Assembly (NCBI GenBank): GCA_963383645.1
Contig: OY726573.1
Span: 19,965,158-20,029,157 of the forward strand
Direction of reading: 5' to 3'
Length of the DNA stretch: 64,000 nt
Source of the DNA: Muscardinus avellanarius
Taxonomy: Eukaryota; Chordata; Mammalia; Rodentia; Gliridae
The translations under genes and the position numbers were made by a program. Positions 23,946 to 36,539 of the stretch are shown piece after piece. The notes beneath the pieces were generated by a model. That model had not been told where the DNA came from. It did no database searches and saw only the letters and a program-made list of their open reading frames with translations. Within the stretch, counting starts at the first letter, position 1, and each line of letters begins with the position of its first letter.

Positions 23946-24408
23946 CAAAAGAATGTATTCAGAAAAGTCTTCTGTTACTAAAATTTTTGCCCACGGTTAA
24001 AAGTCCAAAAGACATTTGTGACAAGCTGGTGACCACAGATGGAATGGATCACCTCCAGCCGCTCGACCGGCGCCAGAGGACAAGCTCTGTGGTAGAAGAG
24101 CATTTCCAGGCCTCAGTGTCACCCACTGAAGCCACAGCCCCAACCATGGGAGACAAGAGTCCTGGCTCAGAGTTCCAGCCAGAGCTGCTGCCCCGCAGCA
24201 GTCCTCCCACTTCGGAAGTGTCCACAGCTGAGGAACCCTCATCACCTTCCACACCCACCCGGCGGCCTCCCTTCACCCGAGGGCGGCTCCGGCTGCTCTC
24301 CTTCAGATCCATGGAGGAGGCCAGGCCGGTGCCCACAGTGAAGGAGAAATACCCAGTGCTGAAGGACATCATGGACTTCATTAAGGACCAGTCACTCTCA
24401 CATGAGAG
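23946..24408 (+). CDS. ZZEF1: ZZEF1 coding exon 3 of window (463 bp)
   Basis: The largest exon here. The acceptor is a T-rich tract ending in catgtag and the donor is gagag|gtgagc. It starts with two bases that complete a GCA codon, followed by 153 codons. The first part (KECIQKSLLLLKF) looks helical. The middle, about 70 residues, is rich in S, T, P and E and probably disordered, ending in the basic run TRRPPFTRGRLRLLSFRS. The last part (EKYPVLKDIMDFIKDQSLS) is again helical. The basic RGRLRLLSFRS stretch carries possible RxxS-type phosphorylation sites, which is inference. The 5'UTR of an antisense L1 ends only about 150 bp upstream. Confidence 0.94.
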
Positions 24409-25298
24409 GTGAGCCTACTATTTCTTTCTGGCATTTTTTCTTTTCAAGCCATAAGCTCCTGGTCCCGCCAAAGGCTGGAAAGTTATGTTTATGAATCCCC
24501 AGCACTGCTACCTATTCGTTTATGTATTAGGCTAGATTGAGGCTTGATTTGAATATTCAAGAAAAAAAATCTTATTTTTTTCAATGCGTATTTTTTCACT
24601 TAAGATTTGCACATTATATTGTATATAAAATAATCACAGCAATGTATTGTTAGGATTAAAAAATAAGCACTTATTTTAGTAGTTGCCACTTAAAATGTGT
24701 TTTATTTTTATTTTTTTATAGTGCTGGGGATTGAACCCCAAGGGTGTTGTACCTCTGAGCTATATCCCCAGCCATATTTTTTTTAAATTTTGCTAGGTTG
24801 CTGAATCTAACTAAATTGCTAAGACTATCCTTGAACCGACGATCCTCCTGTCTTAGCTTCCCAAGTACTGGGATTACAAGCATGTGCCTGGCAAAAATTT
24901 GTTTTATTTTAACCTTGGGAGAAAGTTCTGATTTGATCTTTTCTGACAGAATTATTTGTCCAGTAGGCCTGCATCTTTGGAAATATGATGGGTTTTCAGT
25001 TAATGAGGTATTTCCTGTCCTAAGAATAAAAGCTGTTATCTCTACGGGAAGACCTTAGAGTTCTTTCTTAGCTGTTTAATTTAACAAAATGAGTTGTTGG
25101 ATTTCTGTACAGTTGGTATGTACTGCTCTATAACGCCGCTAGTGATGACTAAAAGTAGCAAGCTGGTATTGATGGTCTTTCTGCAGGACATTTCTAATAC
25201 CTAACAGCAGTAATTCCTTTTCTTTCATATGGTTTAGAACATGGATGGGTGTAGGTGTGTGTTTTCTTTTGTTTCCCTAACTCGATCTCTGTCTCCAG
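24409..25298. other. Intron between window exons 3 and 4
   Basis: Mostly unique AT-rich DNA with one antisense SINE at about 24718-24893. No coding or RNA gene was seen. Confidence 0.65.
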
Positions 25299-25463
25299 TG
25301 TTTTAAAGGTTCTTTCCTTGAGGAAAGCCCAAGCCCAGAGCATCCTGGAGGTCCTGAGGATAATTCATTACTGTACTGAATCCCTTGGACAGCCTCACTG
25401 CTTCCATCCACCATATATACTTTTCCTGTTAGAACTTCTGACCTGCCAGAAAGATTTTACCAA
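25299..25463 (+). CDS. ZZEF1: ZZEF1 coding exon 4 of window
   Basis: A 165-bp exon with acceptor gtctccag|t and donor caa|gtaagt. One base completes a serine codon, 54 codons follow, and two bases of an asparagine codon remain. The product (segments RKAQAQSILEVLRIIHYC and PPYILFLLELLTCQKDF) reads as amphipathic helices, suggesting a helical-repeat fold. It is very similar to remembered human ZZEF1, including the QPHCFHPPY stretch. Confidence 0.94.
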
Positions 25464-26056
25464 GTAAGTCACATGAAAAGAAAAACAAGCAGAAGTCATT
25501 GTAAAGAAAGCCTGATTGTCTTCTCTAACTAATAATTCTGTCCTTTTCACATAGGATACAAATTTATATTGTAGGTGAATTTATTCTCTCATCCAAGAAA
25601 GCATGGGTTATATATTTTTAGAAAGTACAAGGAACATGTTAATTTTTTCCTGATGACTTTATCAGCTTTAATTTATCAGATAGAATTTCATCCTTAAGTG
25701 TGGCTTAATGGCCCACACTTGTAATCCCAGTATTTGGGAGGCTGACACAGGAGGATTGCAGCCTGCGGGCAGCCTCATCTACTAAGTGAGGCCTTCTGCA
25801 ACTTAGTGAGACCCTGTTTCAAAATAAATGATAAAAAATAGGACTGGGGGTATAGCTTGGAGGTAGAATGCCCCTGGGTTCCATCCCAGTACCACACACG
25901 AAAAAAATTTCATTTCTTATGTACTCATAGTGTCATTTGGTTCCTAGAAGCTATGAGGTAAATGTAATGCGAGTGTCTACTTTGCAAGGCACTTTGTTAT
26001 ATATACAGCAATGTCCATGCCAGACAAGGTCCCTGTTCTAATGGAACTTCTATTCT

Positions 26057-26256
26057 TTTTTGTTTTTGTTTTTGTTTTTGTGTGTGGCACTGGGGATGGA
26101 ACCCTTCTACTTTTGGGCTACACTCCCAAACCTATTTTATATTTTTATTTGGAAACAAGGTCTCTTAAGCCAGCAAGGCGGGCTTCGAACCTGCCTGATC
26201 CTCCTGTCTCTCCCTCCCAAGCGCAGGGATTACAAGCATGTGCCACCACGCCCGGC
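26057..26256 (-). mobile_element. Short-subfamily SINE with clear target-site duplication
   Basis: An antisense SINE of the subfamily with the ...ccttctactt...cttaagccagcaaggcgggctt arrangement. The flanks ctaatggaacttctattct (26038-26056) and ctaatggaacttatattct (26257-26275) differ at one base, so the insertion target is unambiguous. It splits the older repeat. Confidence 0.88.
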
Positions 26257-27953
26257 CTAATGGAACTTATATTCTGTTGAAGAGTGAGTAGGTGAGAATA
26301 TTTTTAAAAATGACTGAGGAATCAGGTATTGATTTTTCTATGGGGCAGTTTAACAGAGGGACCTAGTTTGGGTGGTCAGGGAAAACAGGCTGAGGCGATA
26401 ATATGTAAACCCAGCGGTGACTGACTAGCTGAAGTCAGGGAGAAGAGCAAGAAAGGCAGAAAGAGCAGTGCAAAGGGCCCAGAGTGGGGAATTATCCCAA
26501 GAAACAGAAAGAGCTCCTGTGTGGCTAAATAAGAGACAGAAGTGGGACAAGACAAGATCAAAAAGTTAGGCAGGGCCCTGATCACCCTGAAGGTGTTTGG
26601 ATTTTATATTGAGTTGCAGATGGGAAACTACTGGAGACTTTGAAGGCAAGGAGGAATACACTTGGATTTATATTTATAAATGATGCATCTGTCATCATTG
26701 GCAAAGGGTGAAAGTAAGAAAAGCAGTTAGGAGAGTGTTGCAGAAATCCAGGCAAGGGATGGTAATGGTTTAACACCAGGGAGTAGTATTGGATGTGAAA
26801 GAAAAGGGATGACATTCAGGGAATAATTTGGAAAGTAGGATTGTCAGGACGTATTGATAGATTAGACAGAAGGTAAAGGAAAGGTAGGGATCTTGGGAAA
26901 AGAAATTCCTAGGATTTTGGTGGAGCAGCTGGGTGAATGGTGACATATTCAACTGAGGAAAACAATATGAAAGAAACAGATTGGGGTGGAAATAAAAAGG
27001 TTTGTTTTGGCCATATTGTTTGAACTGCTTATTTAACATCCAAATAAAGATATTAAAACAGAGCGTTAAGTCTGAAGTCCTGAAAAGAAGTCAGGACTGA
27101 GGATAGAATTTGGTTGCCGTCATTATATAAATGATGGTTAAAGCCATGACACAAGATAAGACCTAGAGTGATGCAGAGATAGACAAGAAGAGGCCAGAAC
27201 TAAGCCTCGGGGCACATCTCTGTCAAGTAAAGAAAGAAGTCAGCTAAGGTGAGCAAAAGGCATTGACCCTTGAATAGACAACTGAGGATGGTGTTGTCAT
27301 AGAAGCCAAAGAAAGCCACGCATGGTGGCGCATGCTTGTAATCCCAGCCTTTGGAAGGCTGAGACAGGAGTATGTTGGTTTGAGGACAGCCTCAGCTACT
27401 TAGTGAGGCCCTTTGCAACTCAGTGAGACCCTATTTCCAAATAAAGAATAAAATAATAGGGCTAGGGTGTGTAGCTCAGAGGTATTAAAAAACAAAAAAC
27501 AAAAAAAAAGCCAAGGAAAGAATGTATCTCCAGAGGCAAGAATGGTCAGTTGTATCTGCTGATGTGAGATTTTGAGTGAGATAAAACAACAACAACAACA
27601 ACATTGGATTTGGCAACAGTCTTCGTGGAGCTAGGGGGCCAAAAGCCAGTTGGACTGGGTTGAAAGAATGGAGGTTGTAAAATGGAAAGACTACAGACAA
27701 CTAGTTCAAGAAATCCAGCCTTAGCCGGGAGTAGTAGTGCACGCTTGTAATCCCAGCATTCCGGAGGCTGAGACAGGAAGATAATGGTTCGCAGACAGCC
27801 TCAGCTACTTATTGAGGCCCTTTACAATTCAGTGAGACCCTGTTTCTAAATAAAGAATAAAAAATAGGGCTGGGGGTGTAGATCAGAGATAGAATACCCC
27901 TGGGTTCCATCCCCAGTACTGCAAAAAAAAAAAAAAATCTGAATTTATAAAAT

Positions 27954-27955
<2 letters not shown>

Positions 27956-28001
<46 letters not shown>
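27956..28001. repeat. (CA)n microsatellite
   Basis: About 22 CA units directly after a sense SINE. A second (CA)n of about 20 units lies at 28380-28420, also after a SINE. Confidence 0.95.
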
Positions 28002-28003
<2 letters not shown>

Positions 28004-28378
28004 AGAGAAAAAGTAATTTGGCTTTAAAAGGGAGTCGAGAAATAGAGCAGTAATTAGAAGGGGCTTTCGGGCAACTAGAATTTTGTTTGTTTCAGGGACA
28101 GAACCAGGGTCTTACTCATGTTAAGCACATGCTATACAATGAACTATACCCCAGCATTGCCACTGAGTGTTTTTAAGAAGTATTGGAGCTAGCCACATTG
28201 GCACATGCCAGTGATCCTAGTACTTGGGAGACTGACATAAGGATTGCAGATTCAAGGCCAGCATGCAAGCATGCAATAGTATAGTATGAGACCCTGTTTC
28301 AATATAAAAAGTAAAATAGGGCTGTATAGGGGGTATAGTTCAAAGGTAGAACACCCCTGAGTTCAGTTCCCACTACCC

Positions 28379-28422
<44 letters not shown>

Positions 28423-30122
28423 AATTAGAGACACTGTTGGGAATGAGTCAGTAGTGAGAGGAAGCTCGATGTAGAAGCGGGGACAGCTGCTGGGTGTGTT
28501 AGTGCACATCTGTAATCCCAATACTTGGGGACGCTGAGACAGGAAGATCGCAGATTCAAGGATAGCTCCAGCGACATAGCAAGACCCGATTTCAAAACAA
28601 AAATAAAAAAAAGGACTGGAGGTGTAACTCAGAGGTAAAATGTCCCTAGGTTTAAGCCCTAGTACCACAAGAAATAAAGAAGAGGGCACGGTTTACAGTA
28701 GCAGCTGCATAAGTAGGGAGGCTGCTTTTGATATAGTCAGGGAGGTTCTGGCTGGGTTAGCAGGAAGAAACAGGATGTAGAGTTTGGTGCAGATGCAAGC
28801 TGACTGGTAGATTGGATGGATACAAAAATAAAGGAATTCCCACGTGATTATTTCTGTTTTTAAAAATGAAACCTGAGGATAGTCAATAGCAGTAAATATA
28901 GGTTAAGAAGGAGGTACTAGTTATTTAAGGAGAAGCAGAAAAGTTTTAGATAGGAGTGAGAACTGAGAAAGCTGGTTTGCTAAACTGCCTGACAATTCCA
29001 AGTTCTCACTTGAGAATTCTGGCTGTACATTTCAAATGATACTAGTCATCTTAGTTTTGTGCTTTTTCTTCAAGCTACATTCCGCTGCAAGGATAAGATT
29101 TCTTATTCAAGTAGCTGGAGGTAGAAGCGGGCCAGGGATGGGCATGTGCTAAAGCGTGTGGTGATTGGCTGTGTGATCCACGCTGAGAAGGGAGCAGAGC
29201 AAACGTATCGCACTTGAAGCAGGAGGTGGTCCGCACACTGCAGCTCAGGGATGGACTCTGGGACTGAGGAGGCCTGCGGAAGTCCACCATAGCAAAGCGA
29301 GACGAGAGGCTGTGGGCAGAGTAGCAAAGTCTGAGGTCAGCCATCCCCTGAGGACAAGAACAAGGAAGTACCCGTCACACTGGAGGCTTGGGGGAATGGA
29401 AGAGAAGAACCTTGGCAGGGAAGGGGACAGAGAATTGAAAGAAAAAGGAGTGAAACCATAATTCACTTTGATGCCATATCACCAAGGATAAAGGATCATG
29501 GCAGAAAACCCAGTGAGCTTGGCAGTAAGTCAGTGAAGGGATGCAGAAGGATGGGCCTGGCTCCATGGAAGACTCAACAGGCAAATTGTAAAAGAGTACT
29601 TAACATAGTACCTGACTTCCAAGAATTTGTGTGTTGGGGGTTATATTAATGAAGAAGTAGGAATAGTCATCTCCTACTTCTGTTAGGCAGCTCTCTTCTT
29701 TTTCTTTCTTTTCTTTTTTTTTTTTTTTTCAGGTATGGGGATGGAACCCAGGGGCATTCAACCTCCAAGCTACACCCCCTGCCCTATTTTTTATTCTTTA
29801 TTTTGAAACCGGGTCTCACTGAGTTGCAGAGGGCCTCACTAATTAGCTGAGGCTGTCCGCAAATCATGATCCTCCGGTCTCTACCTCCCAAATGCTGGGA
29901 TTACAAGCGTGCGCCACCATGCCTGGCTAGGCAGCTCTCTGACCCGGTCAACTGATCATTTTCCGTTTTGCCCGTTGCTTGCTAAGTCATTATACCTGTT
30001 TTAGCTTAGGTTTCTGTGCCACTTGGTTCAGCTTGCTAATCTGGGCTCTTTCATGTAAGAAATAGGGATTATTAAGTAGAAGATGTCCTGTCAATTAATT
30101 TTATGATTTCCTCTGTTTCTAG

Positions 30123-30242
30123 TTACTTTGGACAGTTGGAAGGCTGTGGTGCTGAGCTACACAAAGAAATTCGAGACACTTACTATCAACTTGTTCTGTT
30201 TTTGGTGAAAGCAATTAAAGGATTTAGTAGCTTAAATGACAG
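30123..30242 (+). CDS. ZZEF1: ZZEF1 coding exon 5 of window
   Basis: A 120-bp exon with acceptor ctgtttctag|t and donor gacag|gtactg. It encodes 39 whole codons between split codons (segment YFGQLEGCGAELHKEIRDTY, then a leucine- and valine-rich helix ending FSSLND). Both split codons agree with the neighbouring exons (Asn at the start, Arg at the end). No named domain is visible. It continues the helical region begun in the preceding exon. Confidence 0.93.
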
Positions 30243-31349
30243 GTACTGGGTGACTTTTTAATTTCCAGATGAAATAATGTTTTTTTCTAATTATAAAAGA
30301 ACTCCACGTTCAAAGTTGAAAATATAGAAAGCCACAAGGGATGAAATAAAATTAAGCCTCCAATCTCATTACCACTTAGAGCTAATTACTAATGTTAACA
30401 GATTAGTATATTTTCTCCTAGCCTTTTTTTCCTATCTGATGTGTACATTGGGGTGGATTTTAGTTTAAGAATTTTATAACCTATTATTTTTTAGTTTTTG
30501 TTATACTATGTATAGGGGTTGTTTTTGTTTGTTTGTGTGTGTATATGTGTTTTGGTACAAGGCATTGAACCCAGGTGCCTTCTACCCCTGAGCTATACGT
30601 CTAGCCCTTTTTATTTTTTATTTTGAGACAGGCTCTCACTAAATTGCCAAGGGTCTAAGTTGCTGAGGCTAGCCTCGAACCTATAGCCCTCATACTTGGA
30701 TTACAGGCTTGGGCCACCATGCCCAGCTTATTATGTGCAATTTTATTTATTTATTTTTTTGGTGGTACTTGTGTTCCTGGAAACCCTCCTACCTGCGGGC
30801 TATACTCCCAGACCTATTTTTATACTTTTTTTTTTTTTTTTTTGGAAGGGTCTCTTAAGCCAGCGTGGCTGGCTACGAACCTGCATGATCCTCCTGTCTC
30901 CGCCTCCCAAGTGCGGGGATTATAAACATGCGCCACCATGCCCGGCTCTTATGTGCAATTTTAAAAACCTGAGTATAAAGCTGTTTCTCAGTCTCCTCCT
31001 TAGCAAGTGGCTTACACATAAACCCTAAGTCACATAGCTCTTCTGTAAATCTAAATTGCATAACCTTGGCTAACTGTGGGCTGGTCCTGACCTTGCTGTT
31101 TATTCGGAGGTGACTTTTCCTATTCAGTCCTGTACTATAATGTGCCTCAGGTATCCCTGGCAGGGTGGACACCTTATCAGAGCTCTTCAGCATTCTTTTG
31201 TTTTCTCTTTGAGGATATTTGTATGGACTTTGGAATTCTTGCTTTCCTGTTAAAAACAGGCCAGTTTACAACAATGTGGCATTGCTGCTATTGTTGCTCT
31301 CTGTTGTATTGGGCAGCTTTGATCACTCTTGTCTCTGTGGCTTCTTTAG
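30243..31349. other. Intron between window exons 5 and 6
   Basis: Antisense SINEs at about 30553-30727 (standard form) and 30760-30945 (short subfamily). The rest (30243-30540 and 30950-31349) looks unique. No coding signal. Confidence 0.65.
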
Positions 31350-31511
31350 GTCCCTACTGCCTGCCTTATCCTGTATCCAAACAGCCCTGCTTCATCTGTT
31401 GGATATGGGCTGGGAACCCAGTGATCTTTTCTTCTTTGTTGACATTCAATTACCAGATCTTCTCATGAAAATGTCACAGGAAAATATAAGTGCCCATGAC
31501 AGTGTGATCAG
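31350..31511 (+). CDS. ZZEF1: ZZEF1 coding exon 6 of window
   Basis: A 162-bp exon with acceptor cttctttag|g and donor atcag|gtaaga. It encodes 53 whole codons (segments SLLPALSCIQTALLHLLDMG and DLFFFVDIQLPDLLMKMSQE). The leucine pattern suggests further helices. The last two bases (AG) join the C of the next exon to give serine, as in remembered human ZZEF1. Confidence 0.93.
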
Positions 31512-33883
31512 GTAAGAACACAGTCCTGAACCTGCAGTTTGTAGAATAGGTAATGGAGTGTGGGGACCACAAAGGATGGAATCGTGCAATATATCCTGGC
31601 TTTGCCACAAAGTAGCTGGACACCTGTAGGCAAGTTAGTTAAATCCCTCTCTGAGCAGGGCATGATGGTGCATGCTTGTAATTCCAGCATTTGGGATGCT
31701 GAAACCCGAGGATCATGGTTTACAGACAGCCTCAGCTACTTACTGAGACCCTGTTTCAAAATAAAGAATTAAAAAAAGGACAGGGGAATAGCTCAGAGGT
31801 CCAATGCCCCTGGGTTTTGGAGATTCTTACAGAACTTAGTGTATTGAAGAATCCTTTTTCATAATACTTATTACACTTATATGTGACATTAGTTGCTAAA
31901 ATCTCTTACCCACTGATATACAAAGTTTTTTTCATTCTGTTTTGACTATTGTCTCTCCAACCTACTCAAGTCCTCCTGCCATTCACACTTGTGTGTGGAA
32001 AAAAGGAGAAGAGAATGGAAAAGCAAAAGTAGGAATCAAGAAGGGAGAATTCAAACCAGGCATTGTGGAGCATGCTTGTAAGCCTAGTACCTGGGAGGCT
32101 GAAGCAGAAGGAACACAGATTCAAGGCCAGCCTCAGTGACTTAGCAAGGCTCTCTGCAACTTAGTGAGGCCCTGTTTAAAAATAAAAAATAAAATAGGGC
32201 AGGGGTGTAGCTCAGGGGTAGAGTGCTCTTGGATTCAACCCCAAGACTCTCCATACACACAAGAGAGAGAGAATTAGGAGGAAATAAATGGATTAGGCAA
32301 CACTGGGACTACTTTCTCTCTCAGAAGAGAAGGGCTAGGATTAAAGCTGCCTCCTTGTGTGTCCTCAGATGTGTGCTGCTGTGTGCGCAGTGATGGCAGA
32401 GGGGCATGGAACTGGACACGCTGCCTGTCTCCACTCTTTCAGACTTTATACAGTCCCGAGGGTGGGCCACACCTTTCACACCAATCCCTCAGTGCCCTAG
32501 CCCACAGCTAAGTAAGAGGAGGCCCAAACTCATACTGCGGGAATGCATGAATGAATGGCTATGTAAGCATTTTGCATTTGCTATTAAGCAGATGCTTTTA
32601 TGTTTAAAATTCTTATTGCTAAAACAAACTTTAAAATTACGGAACTTTATAATTTTGCATCTAAAAGGAGGCCACAGTAACCTGCCTGAAACCTTTTATT
32701 TGAAATAAGGAAGTAGATCTGCAATAAGTAGTTTCTTCTCATTATCTTCAGGGAGTTGATTCCAGGACCCCCTTACAGATAGCAAAATGCTTTTCTCTTA
32801 CATAAAATGTAAGTTGTGGTTTTTACATATAACCGACACATATTCTCCTAGGTGCTTTTTTTTTTTTTGCAGGTCTGGGGGTAGAACCCAGTGCCATTCG
32901 ACCTCCGAGCTATACCCCCTACCCTATTTTATTCTTTATTTTGAAACCGGGTCTCACTGAGTTGCAGAGGGCCTCACTAAGTAGCTGAGGCTGTCCACGA
33001 ACTGCGATCCTCCTGTCTCAGTCTCCCGAATGCTGGGATTACAAGTGTGCGCCACCTACCCGGCTTCCTAGGTACTTTAAATCATCTCTGAATTACTTAC
33101 AGTACTTGATACAATATAAATGATATATAAATAGCTTTATGCTATACTGTTTAGAAATAATGATAAGCTGGATGTGGACGGTGTACACTTGTAATCTCAG
33201 TACTCGGGAGACTGAGACAGGAGAATCCAGGTTCGCAGCCATCCTCAGTTACTTAGTGAGGCCCTATGCAACTTAGTGGGATTCTGTTTCAAAATAAAGA
33301 ATAAAAAACAGGGCTGGGAGTGTGCTCAGAGGTAGAATGCCCCTGGGTTCAATTGTCAGTACTGTAAAAAAAGGAAAAGAAAGAAATGTACCCTACAGTA
33401 TTATTATCTGTAGCCACCCTATTATGCAATAGCACATGATCATTTACTAAATTATAAAATCCAACTGTATCTAGCTGTCTTAACAGACAGAATATAAAGC
33501 ATTGGGAAGGCTGAGATGCGTATCATGGTTTGTGGACAGCCTCAGCTACCTAGTGAGGCCCTCTGCAACTTAGTGAGACCTTGTTTAAAAAATAAAGAAT
33601 AGCTGGGCGTGGTAGGGCACGCTTGTAATCCCAGCACTTGGGATGCTGAGAGAGGAGGATCGAACAGGTTCAAAGCCAGCCTCAGCTACTGAGTGAGGCT
33701 CTCAAAAACTTTGTGAGACCCTGTTTCCAAATAAATTATAAAATAGGTATCGGTATAGCCCGGAGATAGAAAGCTCTTGGGTTCCACCCCTAGTACCACG
33801 AAAAAATAAAATAAAGAAAAAAAAAAATAAGGCTGGGAGTGTACCTTGGAGGTTGAATGCCCCTGGTTTCCATCCCCTGTACT

Positions 33884-33921
<38 letters not shown>

Positions 33922-35325
33922 TTTTGAGCTGGGGCATGGTGGTGCATGCTTTTAATCCCTGTACTTAGAAAGCTGAGACAGGAGGATCGCAGGTTCACAA
34001 CCAGCCTCAGCTACTTAGTGGGGCCCTCTGAAACTTAGTAATATTCTGTTTCAAAATAAAAAATAAAAAATAGAAAAGTAGGGCTGGGGGTATAGCTTGG
34101 AGGTAAAATGCCTCTGGATTCAATCCCTAGCACCACCAACACCACCACAACAACAAAAGAAAATAATGACAAAAAGAACTTCATGTTCAATACAGACACA
34201 ATTAAAAATATTTTTATCTGATTTTATTTGAATCCAGAGATGTAGAACTTTCAGATATGGAATTTATTTGTATAGAGGTCTTGTTATAACATGTCAAGGT
34301 CCTATAGTAACTAGTAGTAAAGCTGAAGTCAGAGTCTTCTGACTCCTTTCTCATGCTGACTGCACAAAGTTGTTCTAAGCATGTCCACATCAAACTGTAA
34401 AAAAGATACCATAACCAGGCTTGGTGGCGCACGCTTGTAATCCCCGCGCATGGGAGGCAGAGATAGGAGGATCCAGCAGTTTCAAAGCCAGCCACACTGG
34501 CTTAAGAGACCCTGTTTCCAAATAAAAATATAAAAAATTAGGTCTGGGAGTGTAGCCCTGAGGTAGAAGGACTTCCAGGAACCCCAGTATCACCAAAAAA
34601 AAAAAAAAAAAAGAAAGAAAGAAAAGAAAAGAAAAGAAACCATAATCAGGTATGGTGGTGTACACTTGTAATCCCAGTACTTGGGGGGTTGAGACAGGAG
34701 GGTCAGGTTTGCAGCCAGCCTCAGCTAGTGAAGGCCTCCACAATTTAGGAGACCCTACTTTACAATAAAGAATTTTTTTTTTTTTTTTGGTGGTACTGGG
34801 GTTCCTGGAAGCCCTTCTACCTCTGGGCTACACTCCCAGACCTATTTTTACATTTTTATTTGGAAACAGGGTCTCTTAAGCCAGCGCGCGCGGCTGGCTT
34901 CGAACCTGCGCGATCCTCTTGTCTCTGCCTCCCAAGCGCGGGGATTACAAGCGTGCACCACCACGCCCGGCTAAAATAAAGAATTTTTTTTTAAAAATAG
35001 GGTTGGATGTGGCTCAGAGGTAGAATGCCCCTGGGTACGATCCCCAAGGATGAAAAAAATAATCATTGTATTTGGCCTCAGTGCCTAGCACACAATAGGT
35101 TCACCTTGCCAGCATCATCTGCTGTGGAAGGAGCTTCTCTCTTCCTATTGGCATATGTCTATCAAATACTAGAAAAATCTTGGGTTTTAAATAGCAATTG
35201 ACCTTCTCCCCTAGAAATTTTAAAATGACTAATGTATTTGGCCCATGGGACTCGGGATCTGCTAACCAGCACTTTCCTTGGATATGGGGAAAGGCATGCT
35301 TTTTTCTCTTATGTCCTCCTTTCAG
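31512..35325. other. Intron between window exons 6 and 7
   Basis: Sense SINEs lie at about 31652-31815, 32055-32245, 33166-33362, 33498-33887 (a nested pair, the inner copy at 33602-33799), 33931-34130, 34407-34595 (short subfamily) and 34645-34770. An antisense SINE is at 32869-33065. The sense copy of 34645 is broken by an antisense short-subfamily copy at 34787-34972 and ends at about 35048. A 30-base A run lies at about 33887-33916. The segment 32260-32860 looks unique. Confidence 0.7.
34645..35048. mobile_element. Sense SINE interrupted by an antisense young SINE
   Basis: The sense copy starts at 34645 and reaches its ...caataaagaat junction at about 34772. An antisense short-subfamily copy (34787-34972) follows. 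The sense copy then repeats taaaataaagaat and finishes with its tRNA-like part (35000-35048). The repeated aataaagaattttttttt on both sides (34764-34780 and 34974-34990) is the target-site duplication. The inner copy is one of the best preserved of its subfamily here. Confidence 0.82.
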
Positions 35326-35455
35326 CCAGTGGAGTGAAGAAGATGAGCTCGCTGATGCCAAGCAGAATTCAGAGTGGATGGATGAGTGTCAGGATGGCAT
35401 GTTTGAGGCCTGGTATGAAAAAATAGCCCAGGAAGATCCAGAGAAGCAGAGGAAA
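35326..35455 (+). CDS. ZZEF1: ZZEF1 coding exon 7 of window (acidic linker)
   Basis: A 130-bp exon with acceptor tcctttcag|c and donor aggaaa|gtaaga, ending in phase 0. It encodes an acidic, tryptophan-containing segment (QWSEEDELADAKQNSEWMDE followed by CQDGMFEAWYEKIAQEDPEK) directly before the first ZZ finger. It is nearly identical to my memory of the human protein, so it is probably under strong constraint. Confidence 0.95.
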
Positions 35456-36539
35456 GTAAGATCTCCCAACTAGAATAATCTGAAGTGACTTGCTAGGAGT
35501 TTGGAGAGGAGGGTTTGCTTGGTGCCTGCTGACAGGCTACCTCCCAAAAGCTCTGGGGCGCTCAGGATGTGCATGTCTGGTATTAACCTGCGGGCCTCTG
35601 TATCCTGCTGTGATCCATCAAAGCGGCTGCCTCCTGTAGAATGGAACTCACAGATGAGTGGCTCACAGGGTTCACGGATGGTGTTAGGTGTCACTTTATG
35701 AACTTATAGTGAGAAACGGAGTTGCTGAAGGACCTAGACTCTCATATCCCCGGTGAGGGCAGCACCAGGGAAGCCACACTCAACCAGAAGGTTGCTGGAG
35801 AGCACAGAGGCAGCCATTGACACACCAAGTCAGGCAACATGGAACTCATGAGTGACTCAGATGAGTAAAGGCAGCAGGCTTGGGCACCCTGCCTGTCCAT
35901 TTCCACATTAGGTGTTAAATATGTCCCTACCACATGTGCCTGGCACCCACTGTCTCAAAGTCATTTCTTTTCCACATGTCGAGTACCTACTATGTGCTGT
36001 CCACTTTGCTTATATAGTACCTCTGTGGTGCTTTGATGGAGTATGCCAATGGGGCCTTGGGACTCCTGTATGTTGTATCTGATTGGCAGCCATTCCATAG
36101 TTCTCAGGTAACCTGGATTATGTCCTCTAGTACTACATTTATCTACTACTGTATGGTTGCTTACTGATTTAGTTTTTATTTCCAGGCCCTAAAGATAAAC
36201 TAGAATGTAGCCTCCAAGTATTTTCCAGTAAAATAACTTGCTTGCTTAAGCAACAGTGCTCCCCAGAAAGTTTATCTTTTTCTCTTAATACTGGAGGTTG
36301 AACCCAGAGGCATTCTACCTTTGAGCTACACATCTATTCCTATTTTGTCTTTTACTTTGAAACAGTGCCTCACTAAGTTGCTGAGGGATCTCCTTAAATT
36401 GCTGAGGCTGGCCTTGAACCTGCAAGTCTGCTGTCTCAGCCTCCCAAGTGCTGGAATTACAGGGGTGTATCAAAATGCCTGACAACTTTTTCTTTCTAAG
36501 TATCGAAAAACAATACTCCTTGTTTAGTGTTTCCTTTTA
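35456..36539. other. Intron between window exons 7 and 8, unique part
   Basis: About 800 bp (35456-36280) without a recognisable mobile element except possible old-repeat words near 35970-36010. An antisense SINE follows at about 36290-36483. No conserved open frame was recognised. Confidence 0.55.

Larger units (their letters stand above)
25464..30122. other. Intron between window exons 4 and 5: old repeat overlaid by SINEs
   Basis: A diverged interspersed repeat runs from about 25950 to 29600 in sense orientation. Its text (aaggccctgagg-like, wasted-codon-free G/A-rich prose such as gaaactactggagactttgaag) is of a kind found in many mammalian loci, but I cannot name the family with confidence. 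SINEs cut it: sense at 25700-25900, antisense short subfamily at 26057-26256, sense at 27316-27485, 27721-27920, 28190-28380 and 28488-28672, and antisense at 29728-29927. An antisense ID-like unit is at 28079-28165. (CA)n runs lie at 27956-28001 and 28380-28420, and a (CAA)n at 27584-27602. Confidence 0.6.

Noticed and set aside
29075..29584. Several overlapping minus-strand open frames
   Set aside because: They overlap each other in different frames in what looks like an old interspersed repeat, and none resembles a protein.
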